DNA from: Deinococcus cellulosilyticus NBRC 106333 = KACC 11606
GTDB lineage: Bacteria > Deinococcota > Deinococci > Deinococcales > Deinococcaceae
NCBI RefSeq assembly: GCF_007990775.1
Contig: NZ_BJXB01000010.1
Span: 1 to 64,000, forward strand
Length of the DNA stretch: 64,000 nt
Direction of reading: 5' to 3'
The notes under the pieces: model-generated
Told to the model about the DNA's origin: nothing
Seen by the model: only the letters and a program-made list of their open reading frames with translations
Databases searched by the model: none
Translations under genes and position numbers: made by a program
Shown: piece by piece, positions 7,953 to 15,234 of the stretch
Layout: each line of letters opens with the position of its first letter
How positions within the stretch are numbered: position 1 is the first letter of the stretch

Positions 7953-8624
7953 TCAGTCCTCCCGGAGGATGTACCCTGCACCGCGAATGGTCTGGATCAG
8001 GCGGCTTTCTCCTCCCTGTTCGAGTTTCTGCCTCAGGCCACTGATCACCACCTCCACCACGTTGACATCGCCAAAATACTCCATGCCCCACACCCGGTCG
8101 AGCAGCATCGGCTTGGAGAACACCCGCTCAGGGTTTTCCAGGAGGGTCTGCACCAACTTGAACTCCAGAGGGGTCAGGTGCAGCACCCTTTGCCCCCTGC
8201 ACACCTGATGCCTTTGCAAATCCAGGACCAGATCGGCGTAACGCAACTCGGAGGTTTCCGGGGTTCTCTTGCGCAGGATCAACCTGACCCGGGCAAGGAG
8301 CACATCAAAAGAGAACGGTTTGGTGATGTAATCATCTGCGCCGGATTCCAGCCCCTGCACGTGCTCCTGGGGTTTGTCCCGGGCAGTGAGCAGAATCACC
8401 GGGAGCGTTTCTCCAGCGGTCCGCACCTTCCTCAGGACCTCGAGACCTGAGAGGTCGGGCATCATGATGTCCAGAATCAAGAGGTCCACGTCATGATCGC
8501 GCAATTTCTCCAGGGCTTCCGTGCCGGACTGGGCTTCCAGCACCGGGTAACCTTCGAAGGCCAGACCACGCCGCAGCATCATCAGCATGCGTGGATCGTC
8601 GTCCACCACCAGAACCTTGGGCAT
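7953..8624 (-). CDS. OmpR-family response regulator
   Basis: The 223-residue product has a receiver domain with acidic residues D8-D10 and phospho-acceptor D52 (LLILDIMMPD), followed by a winged-helix DNA-binding domain ending in IRGAGYILRED. The open frame reaches 8684, but the ATG at 8624 matches family length exactly. It is the first gene of a two-gene operon with the kinase. A pair of 11-bp-phased AGCTTTC repeats lies 60-80 bp upstream, where such regulators bind, suggesting autoregulation and possibly control of the divergent PRC-barrel/bshA operon. Confidence 0.95.
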   Translation of the reverse strand: MPKVLVVDDDPRMLMMLRRGLAFEGYPVLEAQSGTEALEKLRDHDVDLLILDIMMPDLSGLEVLRKVRTAGETLPVILLTARDKPQEHVQGLESGADDYITKPFSFDVLLARVRLILRKRTPETSELRYADLVLDLQRHQVCRGQRVLHLTPLEFKLVQTLLENPERVFSKPMLLDRVWGMEYFGDVNVVEVVISGLRQKLEQGGESRLIQTIRGAGYILRED

Positions 8625-8686
8625 GTCCCATTGGTGCACCGCTGGCTCATGAAAACTGTGAACATTTCCTTCAGATGCCTTCACTC

Positions 8687-8704
8687 AGCTTTCCCTAAGC
8701 TTTC
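8687..8704. promoter_or_regulatory. Direct repeat AGCTTTC, candidate OmpR-type binding site
   Basis: AGCTTTC occurs at 8687-8693 and again at 8698-8704, an 11-bp period typical of tandem binding by OmpR/PhoB-family dimers. It sits in the shared gap between the response-regulator gene and the rightward PRC-barrel gene. Confidence 0.45.
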
Positions 8705-8756
8705 TCGAAGGTGGAAGCCAGTTTGCCTGCCTATGATGGCGTCACTGGAGGTTCAG

Positions 8757-9197
8757 ATGCTGACCGTAAAAACATTGATGGAGATGGGGGAAATTCACAC
8801 CCCCCACCGAAAAATCGGCAGTGTGGTGGATGTGGTCATCAACCATCAACTCGGGCGGGTGATCGCCTATCTGGTGCGCTCGGAGGCCTTCCACACCCAG
8901 GAGGCCGTGCTTTTTGATGCCCTGATGTACCACAGTGAACACAGGGGTTATGTGCAATCCAGCGACGATGTGGTGCCGCTCATCAAACTGCCGCGCCTGC
9001 AGGCCCTGGCGGAAGAATACCAGGTGATCGGCAAACCCTGGCTGGATTTTGAAGGCCGGGAAATCGGCACCATTGAGGACATTTCTTTTGATGGGCAGAC
9101 CGGTTACGTGATGTACTACAAGATCAAATTCCATCCCCACGTTCCGGTGGTCACCCCCATGATGTCTGCGGCACTCAGTCCTTTCCGGGGGCAGTGA
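8757..9197 (+). CDS. PRC-barrel domain protein
   Basis: The 146-residue cytosolic protein contains two PRC-barrel-like halves: residues 1-75 (KIGSVVDVVINHQLGRVIAY) and about 90-130 (GKPWLDFEGREIGTIEDISF). PRC-barrels serve as small adaptor modules in RNA maturation (RimM), photosynthesis and stress proteins. I chose ATG 8757, five bases after GGAGG; ATGs at 8733 and 8736 are alternatives. The stop codon overlaps the bshA start (TGATG), so translation is coupled. Why a PRC-barrel protein should travel with bacillithiol synthesis is unclear. Confidence 0.8.
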   Translation: MLTVKTLMEMGEIHTPHRKIGSVVDVVINHQLGRVIAYLVRSEAFHTQEAVLFDALMYHSEHRGYVQSSDDVVPLIKLPRLQALAEEYQVIGKPWLDFEGREIGTIEDISFDGQTGYVMYYKIKFHPHVPVVTPMMSAALSPFRGQ

Positions 9198-10384
9198 TGC
9201 ACATCGCCCTGCTCTGCCATTCCACCCTCGGAGGCTCCGGGGTGGTGACCAGCGAACTTGCCCTGTCTCTGGCCAGACGGGGCATGACGGTGCATGTGCT
9301 TTCCGACCAGAAACCTTTTCGGCTGGAGATCCCGCAGGACCTGCAAGACAGGCTGCTTTTTCACCCGATTGAAACGGTCAGCCATCCGGTGCTGCCGGGG
9401 AACCTGTTTTCGCTCTCCACAGTCAACCAGCTGGTGCAACTCAGTTACCAGTATCCGATTGACCTGGTGAACGTGCATTACGCCATTCCTTTCGCTCCGA
9501 GTGCCGTGTTCGCCCGGGAGATTGCTGGACAGCGTTTCCGGGTGGTGACCACCCTGCACGGCACCGACGTGACCCTGCTCGGGCAGCACCCGGCCCTGAA
9601 AGCCACCCTCAGGTACAGCCTGGAACAGTCCGATGCCCTCACGGCAGTGTCCAACAGCCTGGCCCAGGAGGCCAGACGCATTTTTGACCTCAGCCACTTC
9701 AAGCCGATCCATGTGATTCCCAACTGGGTGCCCGAAGGCCGTTTCTGGTTCCAGGAAGACCCCATGAATGATTTCCCGGTGCTGGTGCACGCCTCCAACT
9801 TCCGCCCCATCAAACGCACCAGAGACGTGATCTGGATTGTGCATGAGGTTTTAAAACACCGCACGGTGAAACTCCGCATGGTCGGAGAAGGACCGGACCG
9901 GGCAGCCTGCATGGCCCTGGCCTGTGAGCTCGGCATTTCTCAGCACATCGAATTCCTCGCCTCCACCCCTCACATCGAGCAGCACCTGCAAGACGCCGAC
10001 CTGTTGCTCCTGCCCAGCGAAAGCGAATCCTTCGGGCTCATTGCACTGGAAGCCATGGCCTGCGGGGTCCCGGTGGTGGCCTCCCACACTGGAGGACTCC
10101 CGGAAGTGGTGGTGCATGGATCAAGCGGGGTCCTGAGGCCCGTCGGGGATGTGGAAGGCATGGCGGCAGCAGTGCTGGACATTCTGGCAGACCGTGACGC
10201 CTGCCGCACGATGCGCAGAGCCGCCTGCAAACGCAGCCAGCGTTTCTCTGAAGAACGCTCCGTCAGGGAGTACCTGCGCATTTTTCAGGGTCTGGTTTCC
10301 CCCACCCTCAACCAGCGGGTCGGAGAGGCAGGTTTGTGGCAGGAGATTCCGGCCCACCCCTGGCCCCATCTGGAGGACGCATGA
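9197..10384 (+). CDS. bshA: N-acetyl-alpha-D-glucosaminyl L-malate synthase
   Basis: This 395-residue GT4 glycosyltransferase is BshA, the enzyme that joins GlcNAc from UDP-GlcNAc to L-malate in the first step of bacillithiol synthesis. The family hallmarks are present: N-terminal glycine-rich loop GGSGVV, NVHYAIPFAP, TTLHGTDVTLLG, DALTAVSNSL and the nucleotide-sugar motif SESFGLIALEAMACGVPVV. Bacillithiol is the main low-molecular-weight thiol of Deinococcus. The gene overlaps the PRC-barrel gene by one base and the next small gene by four (ATGA). The partner genes bshB and bshC are not in this window. Confidence 0.95.
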   Translation: MHIALLCHSTLGGSGVVTSELALSLARRGMTVHVLSDQKPFRLEIPQDLQDRLLFHPIETVSHPVLPGNLFSLSTVNQLVQLSYQYPIDLVNVHYAIPFAPSAVFAREIAGQRFRVVTTLHGTDVTLLGQHPALKATLRYSLEQSDALTAVSNSLAQEARRIFDLSHFKPIHVIPNWVPEGRFWFQEDPMNDFPVLVHASNFRPIKRTRDVIWIVHEVLKHRTVKLRMVGEGPDRAACMALACELGISQHIEFLASTPHIEQHLQDADLLLLPSESESFGLIALEAMACGVPVVASHTGGLPEVVVHGSSGVLRPVGDVEGMAAAVLDILADRDACRTMRRAACKRSQRFSEERSVREYLRIFQGLVSPTLNQRVGEAGLWQEIPAHPWPHLEDA

Positions 10385-10683
10385 CCGAATCAAATGGACC
10401 TTTTCTGCTCACCATCTACCTGACCGCCTGTGAAGCCGAAAGTGCATTTCGCACGCTGGTGCAGCACGCCCGCAGCAGTGGATTCCCGGTGGAACTGCCG
10501 CTCGTTCCGGTGAAACTGCCTGAACACCACCAGAACCTGCATGCCTCTCCCGTGGAGCACGTGCTGTCCCTGCATGGCAACCTGAAAAGCATCACCGGAT
10601 TTGTGGAGGTTCACCGGGACCTGATCATGGGAAACGGCTTTGTGGACATCTCCCCGGTGCTGCGCCCCCTGGCCCTCAGCTGA
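10381..10683 (+). CDS. Hypothetical 100-aa protein coupled to bshA
   Basis: The product is a soluble 100-residue protein with mixed alpha/beta character (PFLLTIYLTACEAESAFRTL at the N terminus) and no signal peptide, cysteine cluster or known motif. Its ATG overlaps the bshA stop in an ATGA, so it is surely translated from the same mRNA. I do not recognise the family. Position suggests a role connected with bacillithiol or stress physiology, but nothing in the sequence itself says so. Confidence 0.75.
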   Translation: MTESNGPFLLTIYLTACEAESAFRTLVQHARSSGFPVELPLVPVKLPEHHQNLHASPVEHVLSLHGNLKSITGFVEVHRDLIMGNGFVDISPVLRPLALS

Positions 10684-10705
10684 ACTTTCACCCCGGAGGA
10701 GAAGG

Positions 10706-10735
10706 TGCGTGGACACGGTGCGGTCTGTCCACGCA
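10706..10735 (+). promoter_or_regulatory. Perfect 10-bp hairpin directly before a ribosome-binding site
   Basis: TGCGTGGACA (10706-10715) pairs with TGTCCACGCA (10726-10735) around a 10-base loop, and the last stem base adjoins the AGGAGG of the next gene. There is no T run, so it is not a typical terminator; a processing site or translational control element is more likely. Confidence 0.45.
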
Positions 10736-10746
10736 GGAGGATCAAC

Positions 10747-11061
10747 ATGTCAGAATCTTCCTTGCCAAAACAGAGCAGCAGGGACTTTGTGCTGGTGGTG
10801 ACCCGCGAGGGTCGCATCAAGACGCTGCGCATCCGGGACATCACCCACCTGTCACCCGGTCACACCAGAGACACCACCACGGTCTTCCTGACCGGAGAAA
10901 CCAGCCATCTGGAAGGCCTCGCCGTAACCATTCAGGAGCCCTGTCGGGTCTTTCAGACGCGCTGCGAGTGCCTGCTGGGTGCACTGCAGAGGGCAGACTG
11001 TCAGGGCATCAATGAATTCTTTGCCCCCAGACCTGTGCTTCCAGAACAGCAGGTTGGGTAG
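10747..11061 (+). CDS. Hypothetical 104-aa protein
   Basis: The protein is small, soluble and rich in beta-strand-forming residues (DFVLVVTREGRIKTLRIRDI), with two cysteines near position 73 (RCEC). It starts at an ATG six bases after AGGAGG and lies 63 bp after the previous gene, so it may be the last gene of the PRC-barrel/bshA operon or be separately controlled through the hairpin before it. I do not recognise the family; the segment EGRIKTLRIRDITHL recalls the start of LytTR-type DNA-binding domains only weakly. Confidence 0.7.
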   Translation: MSESSLPKQSSRDFVLVVTREGRIKTLRIRDITHLSPGHTRDTTTVFLTGETSHLEGLAVTIQEPCRVFQTRCECLLGALQRADCQGINEFFAPRPVLPEQQVG

Positions 11062-11079
11062 CCCTTTTCCATCTCAGAA

Positions 11080-11105
11080 AAGAAAAACTGCCCCATTTGG
11101 GGCAG
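11080..11105 (-). terminator. Terminator on the minus strand
   Basis: CTGCCCC and GGGGCAG pair around four bases; read leftward, the stem is followed by TTTTTCTTTTC. It probably ends the leftward transcript that includes the genes at 11226 and possibly 11685. Confidence 0.75.
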
Positions 11106-11225
11106 CTGGGTAGCTCATTCCAGAGCGAAAAAAGTTTAGCACATCCTCTGGCAGGCTTTCCTGAAGATTTGCTTATGTTTTGATCCAGATCAAAATTTTG
11201 GGTTGCTCAGAGGTGCAGTGCCCTG

Positions 11226-11591
11226 TCATTCCAAGGTGTCGCTGCACAGGCGGTGTTTCTGGACCACAAGCTGCAATTGATCGAAATCCCCATCTGGAAT
11301 CAGGCAAACCCACCCTGAATCAGGCGAGCCCAGTTTCTGCAGGATGCACAGCTGGTAATGCTGGCTTCTGGCCGCCTGCAAGAGCAGGGCTTCGATCAGG
11401 TCCACCGTTTCATCTTCCTGCGGTGCTGGACCTGCAGAGAGCGCCTGCAGGGCAGCTTTGAGTTCATCTGTGCGGTACAGGGCGTTTCGAGAACCAAACT
11501 CGAAGGACAGGTGGGCCAGACGCAGCAGGTCCTGTGCTGCACCTGCACTGACATCGTAAAAATGGTGGATGGGGTTTTCTGCAGCAGACAT
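11226..11591 (-). CDS. Hypothetical 121-aa protein
   Basis: A 121-residue predicted soluble, mainly helical protein (AAQDLLRLAHLSFEFG, ALQALSAGPAPQEDETVDLIEALLLQAA). It has no signal peptide and no motif that I recognise. A weak TGAGG precedes the ATG. It lies 94 bp downstream of the DUF4256 gene on the same strand and before a terminator, so the two may share a transcript. Function unknown. Confidence 0.65.
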   Translation of the reverse strand: MSAAENPIHHFYDVSAGAAQDLLRLAHLSFEFGSRNALYRTDELKAALQALSAGPAPQEDETVDLIEALLLQAARSQHYQLCILQKLGSPDSGWVCLIPDGDFDQLQLVVQKHRLCSDTLE

Positions 11592-11684
11592 TCCAGCCTC
11601 AGGTCCAACACTCTAAAGCCTGAAGCTTAGGATTTGCTGATGCACGGGCTCTTCCTGGATCTGGTTCAGAAGTGCAGTTTCTGC

Positions 11685-12257
11685 TCAGACCCTCAGTGAA
11701 CCTCTGAACCCCCTGCTCGCATAATAAGAGGATGCCCCATTGTGGTACACAAAAACGTGGTTGTAACGGCGGTCTCCAAAAAGTGCCCCTCCCAGACTGC
11801 GGATGTCTGTGGGGGTTTTCACCCAGCTTGAGGTTTTGAGGTCAAACTCGCCCAGGGTTTGCAAATGACGGTACTCCTCCTCGCTGAGGAGCTCGATGCC
11901 CATGCTGTTGGCCATCTCCAGTGCGCTGTTGTGGGGTCTGGCTTCTTTTCTGGATTCCAGGCCTTCCCGGTCATAACAGATGCTTCTGCGGCCCTTCGGG
12001 GTTTCTGCAGCGCAATCAAAGAAAATGTACGCTCCTGTTTCAGGGTCCTGACCGACCACATCGGGTTCTCCACCGCTGTCTTCCATTTCCTGCAGGGACC
12101 AGAGTTTCTCAGGGCGCTCTTCCAGTCGGGTCTGGATGTCACTCCAGTTCAGGCTGGGGTGGCGCTTGTGGTTTTTCTCGAAACGGGCTTTCAAGGTGCG
12201 GAGCAGGTCCTGCTGCTCAGGTGACAGTGCTCTTTGATTGCTGTCTGAATCAGGCAT
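11685..12257 (-). CDS. DUF4256 family protein
   Basis: The 190-residue cytosolic protein matches the DUF4256 pattern as I know it: WSDIQTRL and KLWSLQEMEDSGGEPDVV near the N terminus, DCAAETPKGRRSICYDREGLESRK in the middle and FGDRRYNHVFVYHNGA near the end. The family is widespread and its function is not established. The gene diverges from a small zinc-ribbon-like reading frame and the response regulator at 12451. Confidence 0.85.
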   Translation of the reverse strand: MPDSDSNQRALSPEQQDLLRTLKARFEKNHKRHPSLNWSDIQTRLEERPEKLWSLQEMEDSGGEPDVVGQDPETGAYIFFDCAAETPKGRRSICYDREGLESRKEARPHNSALEMANSMGIELLSEEEYRHLQTLGEFDLKTSSWVKTPTDIRSLGGALFGDRRYNHVFVYHNGASSYYASRGFRGSLRV

Positions 12258-12258
12258 T

Positions 12259-12441
12259 TTGTCATGTTACCACTGTGGCAGGAAGCTTTACGCAACCTTC
12301 ACAGGGTTTCGTTATCCTGACCATCCTGGGACGTTCCGTCTGCCTCGTTCTCAGATGCTTCAGAGGAAGGGCAATGAGACCTTCAGGGCGGTATGCTTGC
12401 ACAAGAAGGATGCCAAAGAGACCTGGGAAAAGCTTTGTTGA
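12259..12441 (+). CDS. Possible small zinc-ribbon protein upstream of a response regulator
   Basis: An open frame of about 60 codons, probably starting at TTG 12259, encodes a peptide with a CYHCGRKL knuckle near the N terminus and a VCLH near residue 47, the spacing of a short zinc-binding protein. It has many charged residues and ends with a cysteine. Its stop sits ten bases before the ATG of the response regulator and overlaps that gene's GAGGAGG, as in an operon. Against it, the start is non-ATG and no ribosome-binding site is evident. I treat it as a plausible but unproven gene. Confidence 0.4.
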   Translation: MSCYHCGRKLYATFTGFRYPDHPGTFRLPRSQMLQRKGNETFRAVCLHKKDAKETWEKLC

Positions 12442-12450
12442 GGAGGGACA

Positions 12451-13119
12451 ATGGCACGCATTTTGATCATGGACGATGATCCCAACATCCACCAGATCCT
12501 CTCCATGTACCTGGAGCGGGATGGGCACACTGTGTTGCAGGCCCTGAATGGAACTGCAGGCCTGCACCTTGAAGGTGAAGCGGACCTGCTGATCATCGAC
12601 TGGATGATGCCCGAAGTGAGTGGTCTGCAGGTGATCGAGATCCTGCGGGGTCAGGGCTGCGTGAAGCCCATGCTCCTGCTGACTGCCAGGGGAGATGAGG
12701 GGGACAAACTGCAGGGTCTGGATGCTGGAGCAGACGATTATGTGGTCAAGCCCTTCTCCCCCCGTGAGGTGACAGCGAGGGTGCGGGCCCTGCTGCGCCG
12801 GGCTGGCATCAAAGAAGAGATCATTCTTGGTGCCCTGATGGTGAAACCGCAGTCCCATCAGGTGTGGCTGGATGGGCAGGAGGTGCAGCTCTCAAAGCTG
12901 GAATTTGACCTGCTCTCTGCCTTCCTGAGCACACCTGGAATGGTCTGGACCCGGGACCGGTTGCTGGGGCGCGTGTGGGGCAGTGACTTTCCAGAAATGG
13001 ACCGGGTGGTGGATGTGCATGTGAAAAACCTGCGCAAGAAACTGCACGATGATCCTGAAAATCCGACCTTCATTGAGACCGTGCGCGGAGTGGGGTACCG
13101 CCTCAGGGAGCAGGAGTGA
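12451..13119 (+). CDS. OmpR-family response regulator
   Basis: A 222-residue response regulator with D8-D10 and phospho-acceptor D50 (LLIIDWMMPE), the conserved Lys in VVKPFSPREV, and a C-terminal winged helix ending in VRGVGYRLREQ. It is preceded by GAGGAGG at ideal spacing and overlaps the following kinase gene by four bases, so the two are a co-translated pair. The target genes are not evident. Confidence 0.95.
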   Translation: MARILIMDDDPNIHQILSMYLERDGHTVLQALNGTAGLHLEGEADLLIIDWMMPEVSGLQVIEILRGQGCVKPMLLLTARGDEGDKLQGLDAGADDYVVKPFSPREVTARVRALLRRAGIKEEIILGALMVKPQSHQVWLDGQEVQLSKLEFDLLSAFLSTPGMVWTRDRLLGRVWGSDFPEMDRVVDVHVKNLRKKLHDDPENPTFIETVRGVGYRLREQE

Positions 13120-14210
13120 AACTGTACCCCAGGCTCTTTTTCACCCACCTGCTGGTGAGCCTGGTGGGACTGGTGGCGGTCTTCGTCGTGGCTGAACTGG
13201 TGGCTCCCGCTTTCTACCAGGAGCACATCCGCCAGATGGTGGTGTCCTTTGGGGCCGGGGGAGAAGGCATGCACCACCAGCTGGAGCAGGGTTTTCGCAA
13301 CACCGTCACCTCTGCAATCCTCTTTGCCCTGCCTGTTGCTGTGGGCGTCGGCTTGCTCACCACCCACCTTCTGATGCGGCGGATTGTGCAGTCCGTGCAG
13401 CACCTTTCCCAGGGAAGTCAGGCGATCAGTTCAGGCCAGTACGGTTTGCGCCTGCCAGAAACAGGCCAGGATGAACTGTCCCTGCTGGCCCGCAATTTCA
13501 ACCGCATGGCCTCTGCCCTCGAAGGGGTGGAGAAGGCCCGCATCGAGATGATCACCCATGTGGCCCACGACCTGAGAACCCCCCTTTCATCCCTGCGGGG
13601 TTACTCTGAAGGCCTGCTGGATGGGGTGATGGACCGTGAACTGGTCGCCTCCCAGATCCTCAGGGAGGTGTCTCACATGGAGCGTCTGGTGCAGGACCTC
13701 TCGCTGGTGTCAAAAGTGGAGGCGGGCAAGGTGGACCTGCACCTCACTGCTGTGGATGTGTCAGGAATACTGGAGGAGGTGCAGGAGCGTTTCCGTCTGG
13801 TCTTTGAGGACCGTGGGGTGGACCTGCAGGTGCACATCCCTCTGCTGCAGGTGCATGCAGACCGTGACAGGGTTTCCCAGGTGCTGAACAATTTGCTGTC
13901 CAATGCCCTCAGGCACACGCCCACAGGTGGGAAGGTGCAGGTGGGTGCCCTCCGACAGGGAAAACAGGTGAGGTTCACGGTGCAGGACACCGGAGAGGGC
14001 ATCCCTGAGGGGCACATCGGGCGGATCTTTGACCGTTTTTACCGTGTGGATGCAGACCGCAGCCGCCGGGAAGGGGGCAGTGGGGTGGGCCTCACCATCG
14101 TGCGGGGCCTGATTGACCTGATGGGGGGAGAGGTGGGGGTGCAGTCTCGTCCTGGACACACAGAATTCTGGTTCACCCTGCCTGCTGCCGAACCGGGAAA
14201 GAAGACCTGA
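13116..14210 (+). CDS. Sensor histidine kinase
   Basis: The 364-residue kinase starts at a GTG inside the overlap with the response-regulator gene. It has two transmembrane helices (about 8-30 and 65-85) around a short extracytoplasmic loop of roughly 35 residues, a HAMP linker, a DHp helix with H151 in THVAHDLRTPLSS, and a HATPase domain (LSNALRHTP, DTGEGIP, GSGVGLTIVRG). The small loop suggests that it senses the membrane itself or an intramembrane partner, as in BaeS- or LiaS-like kinases; that is inference. Confidence 0.95.
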   Translation: MKLYPRLFFTHLLVSLVGLVAVFVVAELVAPAFYQEHIRQMVVSFGAGGEGMHHQLEQGFRNTVTSAILFALPVAVGVGLLTTHLLMRRIVQSVQHLSQGSQAISSGQYGLRLPETGQDELSLLARNFNRMASALEGVEKARIEMITHVAHDLRTPLSSLRGYSEGLLDGVMDRELVASQILREVSHMERLVQDLSLVSKVEAGKVDLHLTAVDVSGILEEVQERFRLVFEDRGVDLQVHIPLLQVHADRDRVSQVLNNLLSNALRHTPTGGKVQVGALRQGKQVRFTVQDTGEGIPEGHIGRIFDRFYRVDADRSRREGGSGVGLTIVRGLIDLMGGEVGVQSRPGHTEFWFTLPAAEPGKKT

Positions 14211-14224
14211 TCGTGCAGAAGTCC

Positions 14225-15145
14225 TCAGTTGGCACCGGGCAAGTCACCCTGAGGGTCAGTCGGGCTCTTCGTCCTCCTGGCGTACTCGAACAGCATCAGG
14301 GCCAGTTCTCGGGTGGCGACTGCATCTCCCAGGCTAGTGTGTGCAGGGTAGGGCTTCAGCTTCCGGTTGAGCACCCGGGCCACGGCCTGCCTGGATTTGT
14401 GCAGAGACAGGTAACGGAAATCCTGCAATGTGCTGCCAGATGGCTCGGGCTTGCCAAACAGGGCCGAACTGGCCAGCATCAGGCAGTGCCAGCTTCGGGG
14501 CAGCTGGAAATCCTTTCTCGAAACGCCATTTCGCTTCTGGGTGCGCAGCAGGGTGCTGCGGTCAAAATCCGCATTGAAGGCCAGAACCCCCTTTCCCTGC
14601 AGGGCTTTTTGAAGCTCTGGATAAACTTCGGCGAAGGTGGGTTCGTCCTCCAGCATCTGCATTGAGATGCCATGCACCTCAAAGGCACTTTCCTGAATGG
14701 GAGTGGTGGGCCGGATCAACTGGTTGAACAGCACCTCACCCGTGCCGGACACCACGCTGATGCTGATGGCTTCACCCACAAGATCGGTGGTTTCGGTGTC
14801 CAGGGTGACCCAGGATTCCGGGGGCAGCAGGGCCAGCTCCTGCAGTTCCCGCAGGGTGGCCTGCTGCCACTCCTCCACCTGATTGGAGAGCTGCTGTGCT
14901 TCGGTGGTGCTGCGGCGTTCTCCGGCGGCAAGCAAGATGCCCAGTTCCCGTTCAGAGGGTTTGCGTTTCGGGACCGCCTCGCTGCGGGAAAAAAGTTCCA
15001 CAGGTTGCCTGTTCCTTGCCCCGTGTGACATGGTTGCCACGGGAGCCCCTCCGGGTTGCAGCCCTTCTTTTCCCAGTTCGGTTTTGGTGGCGAGGTCCTC
15101 GGGCACCTGGTTCCAGTGGCGGTAATGGGGGAGGGAGCGCTTCAT
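14225..15145 (-). CDS. DnaQ-like 3'-5' exonuclease
   Basis: The 306-residue protein carries a DEDD exonuclease domain from about residue 105: motif I DTETTD (D116), motif II NADFD and motif III HTSLGDA, the DEDDh arrangement. Ahead of it is a 100-residue N-terminal region starting SLPHYRHWNQVPEDL that is not part of the nuclease fold and may bind a partner or nucleic acid. The frame is open to 15175; I take ATG 15145, while ATG 15160 is possible. The gene is divergent from the polysaccharide deacetylase across only 90 bp. Likely role is proofreading or DNA/RNA trimming rather than being the replicative DnaQ subunit. Confidence 0.85.
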   Translation of the reverse strand: MKRSLPHYRHWNQVPEDLATKTELGKEGLQPGGAPVATMSHGARNRQPVELFSRSEAVPKRKPSERELGILLAAGERRSTTEAQQLSNQVEEWQQATLRELQELALLPPESWVTLDTETTDLVGEAISISVVSGTGEVLFNQLIRPTTPIQESAFEVHGISMQMLEDEPTFAEVYPELQKALQGKGVLAFNADFDRSTLLRTQKRNGVSRKDFQLPRSWHCLMLASSALFGKPEPSGSTLQDFRYLSLHKSRQAVARVLNRKLKPYPAHTSLGDAVATRELALMLFEYARRTKSPTDPQGDLPGAN

Positions 15146-15199
15146 GGCCTGTTCTAGCATGGGATGGTCCAACAAGCAGTTGCAGAAGTTTCAATGCGC

Positions 15200-15228
15200 T
15201 TGGTCCTTTCACTCCATTCCGCTACAGT
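15200..15228 (+). promoter_or_regulatory. Promoter giving a leaderless deacetylase mRNA
   Basis: TTGGTC (15200-15205), a 17-bp spacer and TACAGT (15223-15228) lie so close to the ATG at 15235 that transcription should begin at or next to the start codon. No ribosome-binding site is present. Confidence 0.65.
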
Positions 15229-15234
15229 CGTAGC

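Noticed and set aside
13629..14210. Frames inside the second kinase gene with many Arg and Trp
   Set aside because: Frame-shifted reading of a clear histidine kinase.
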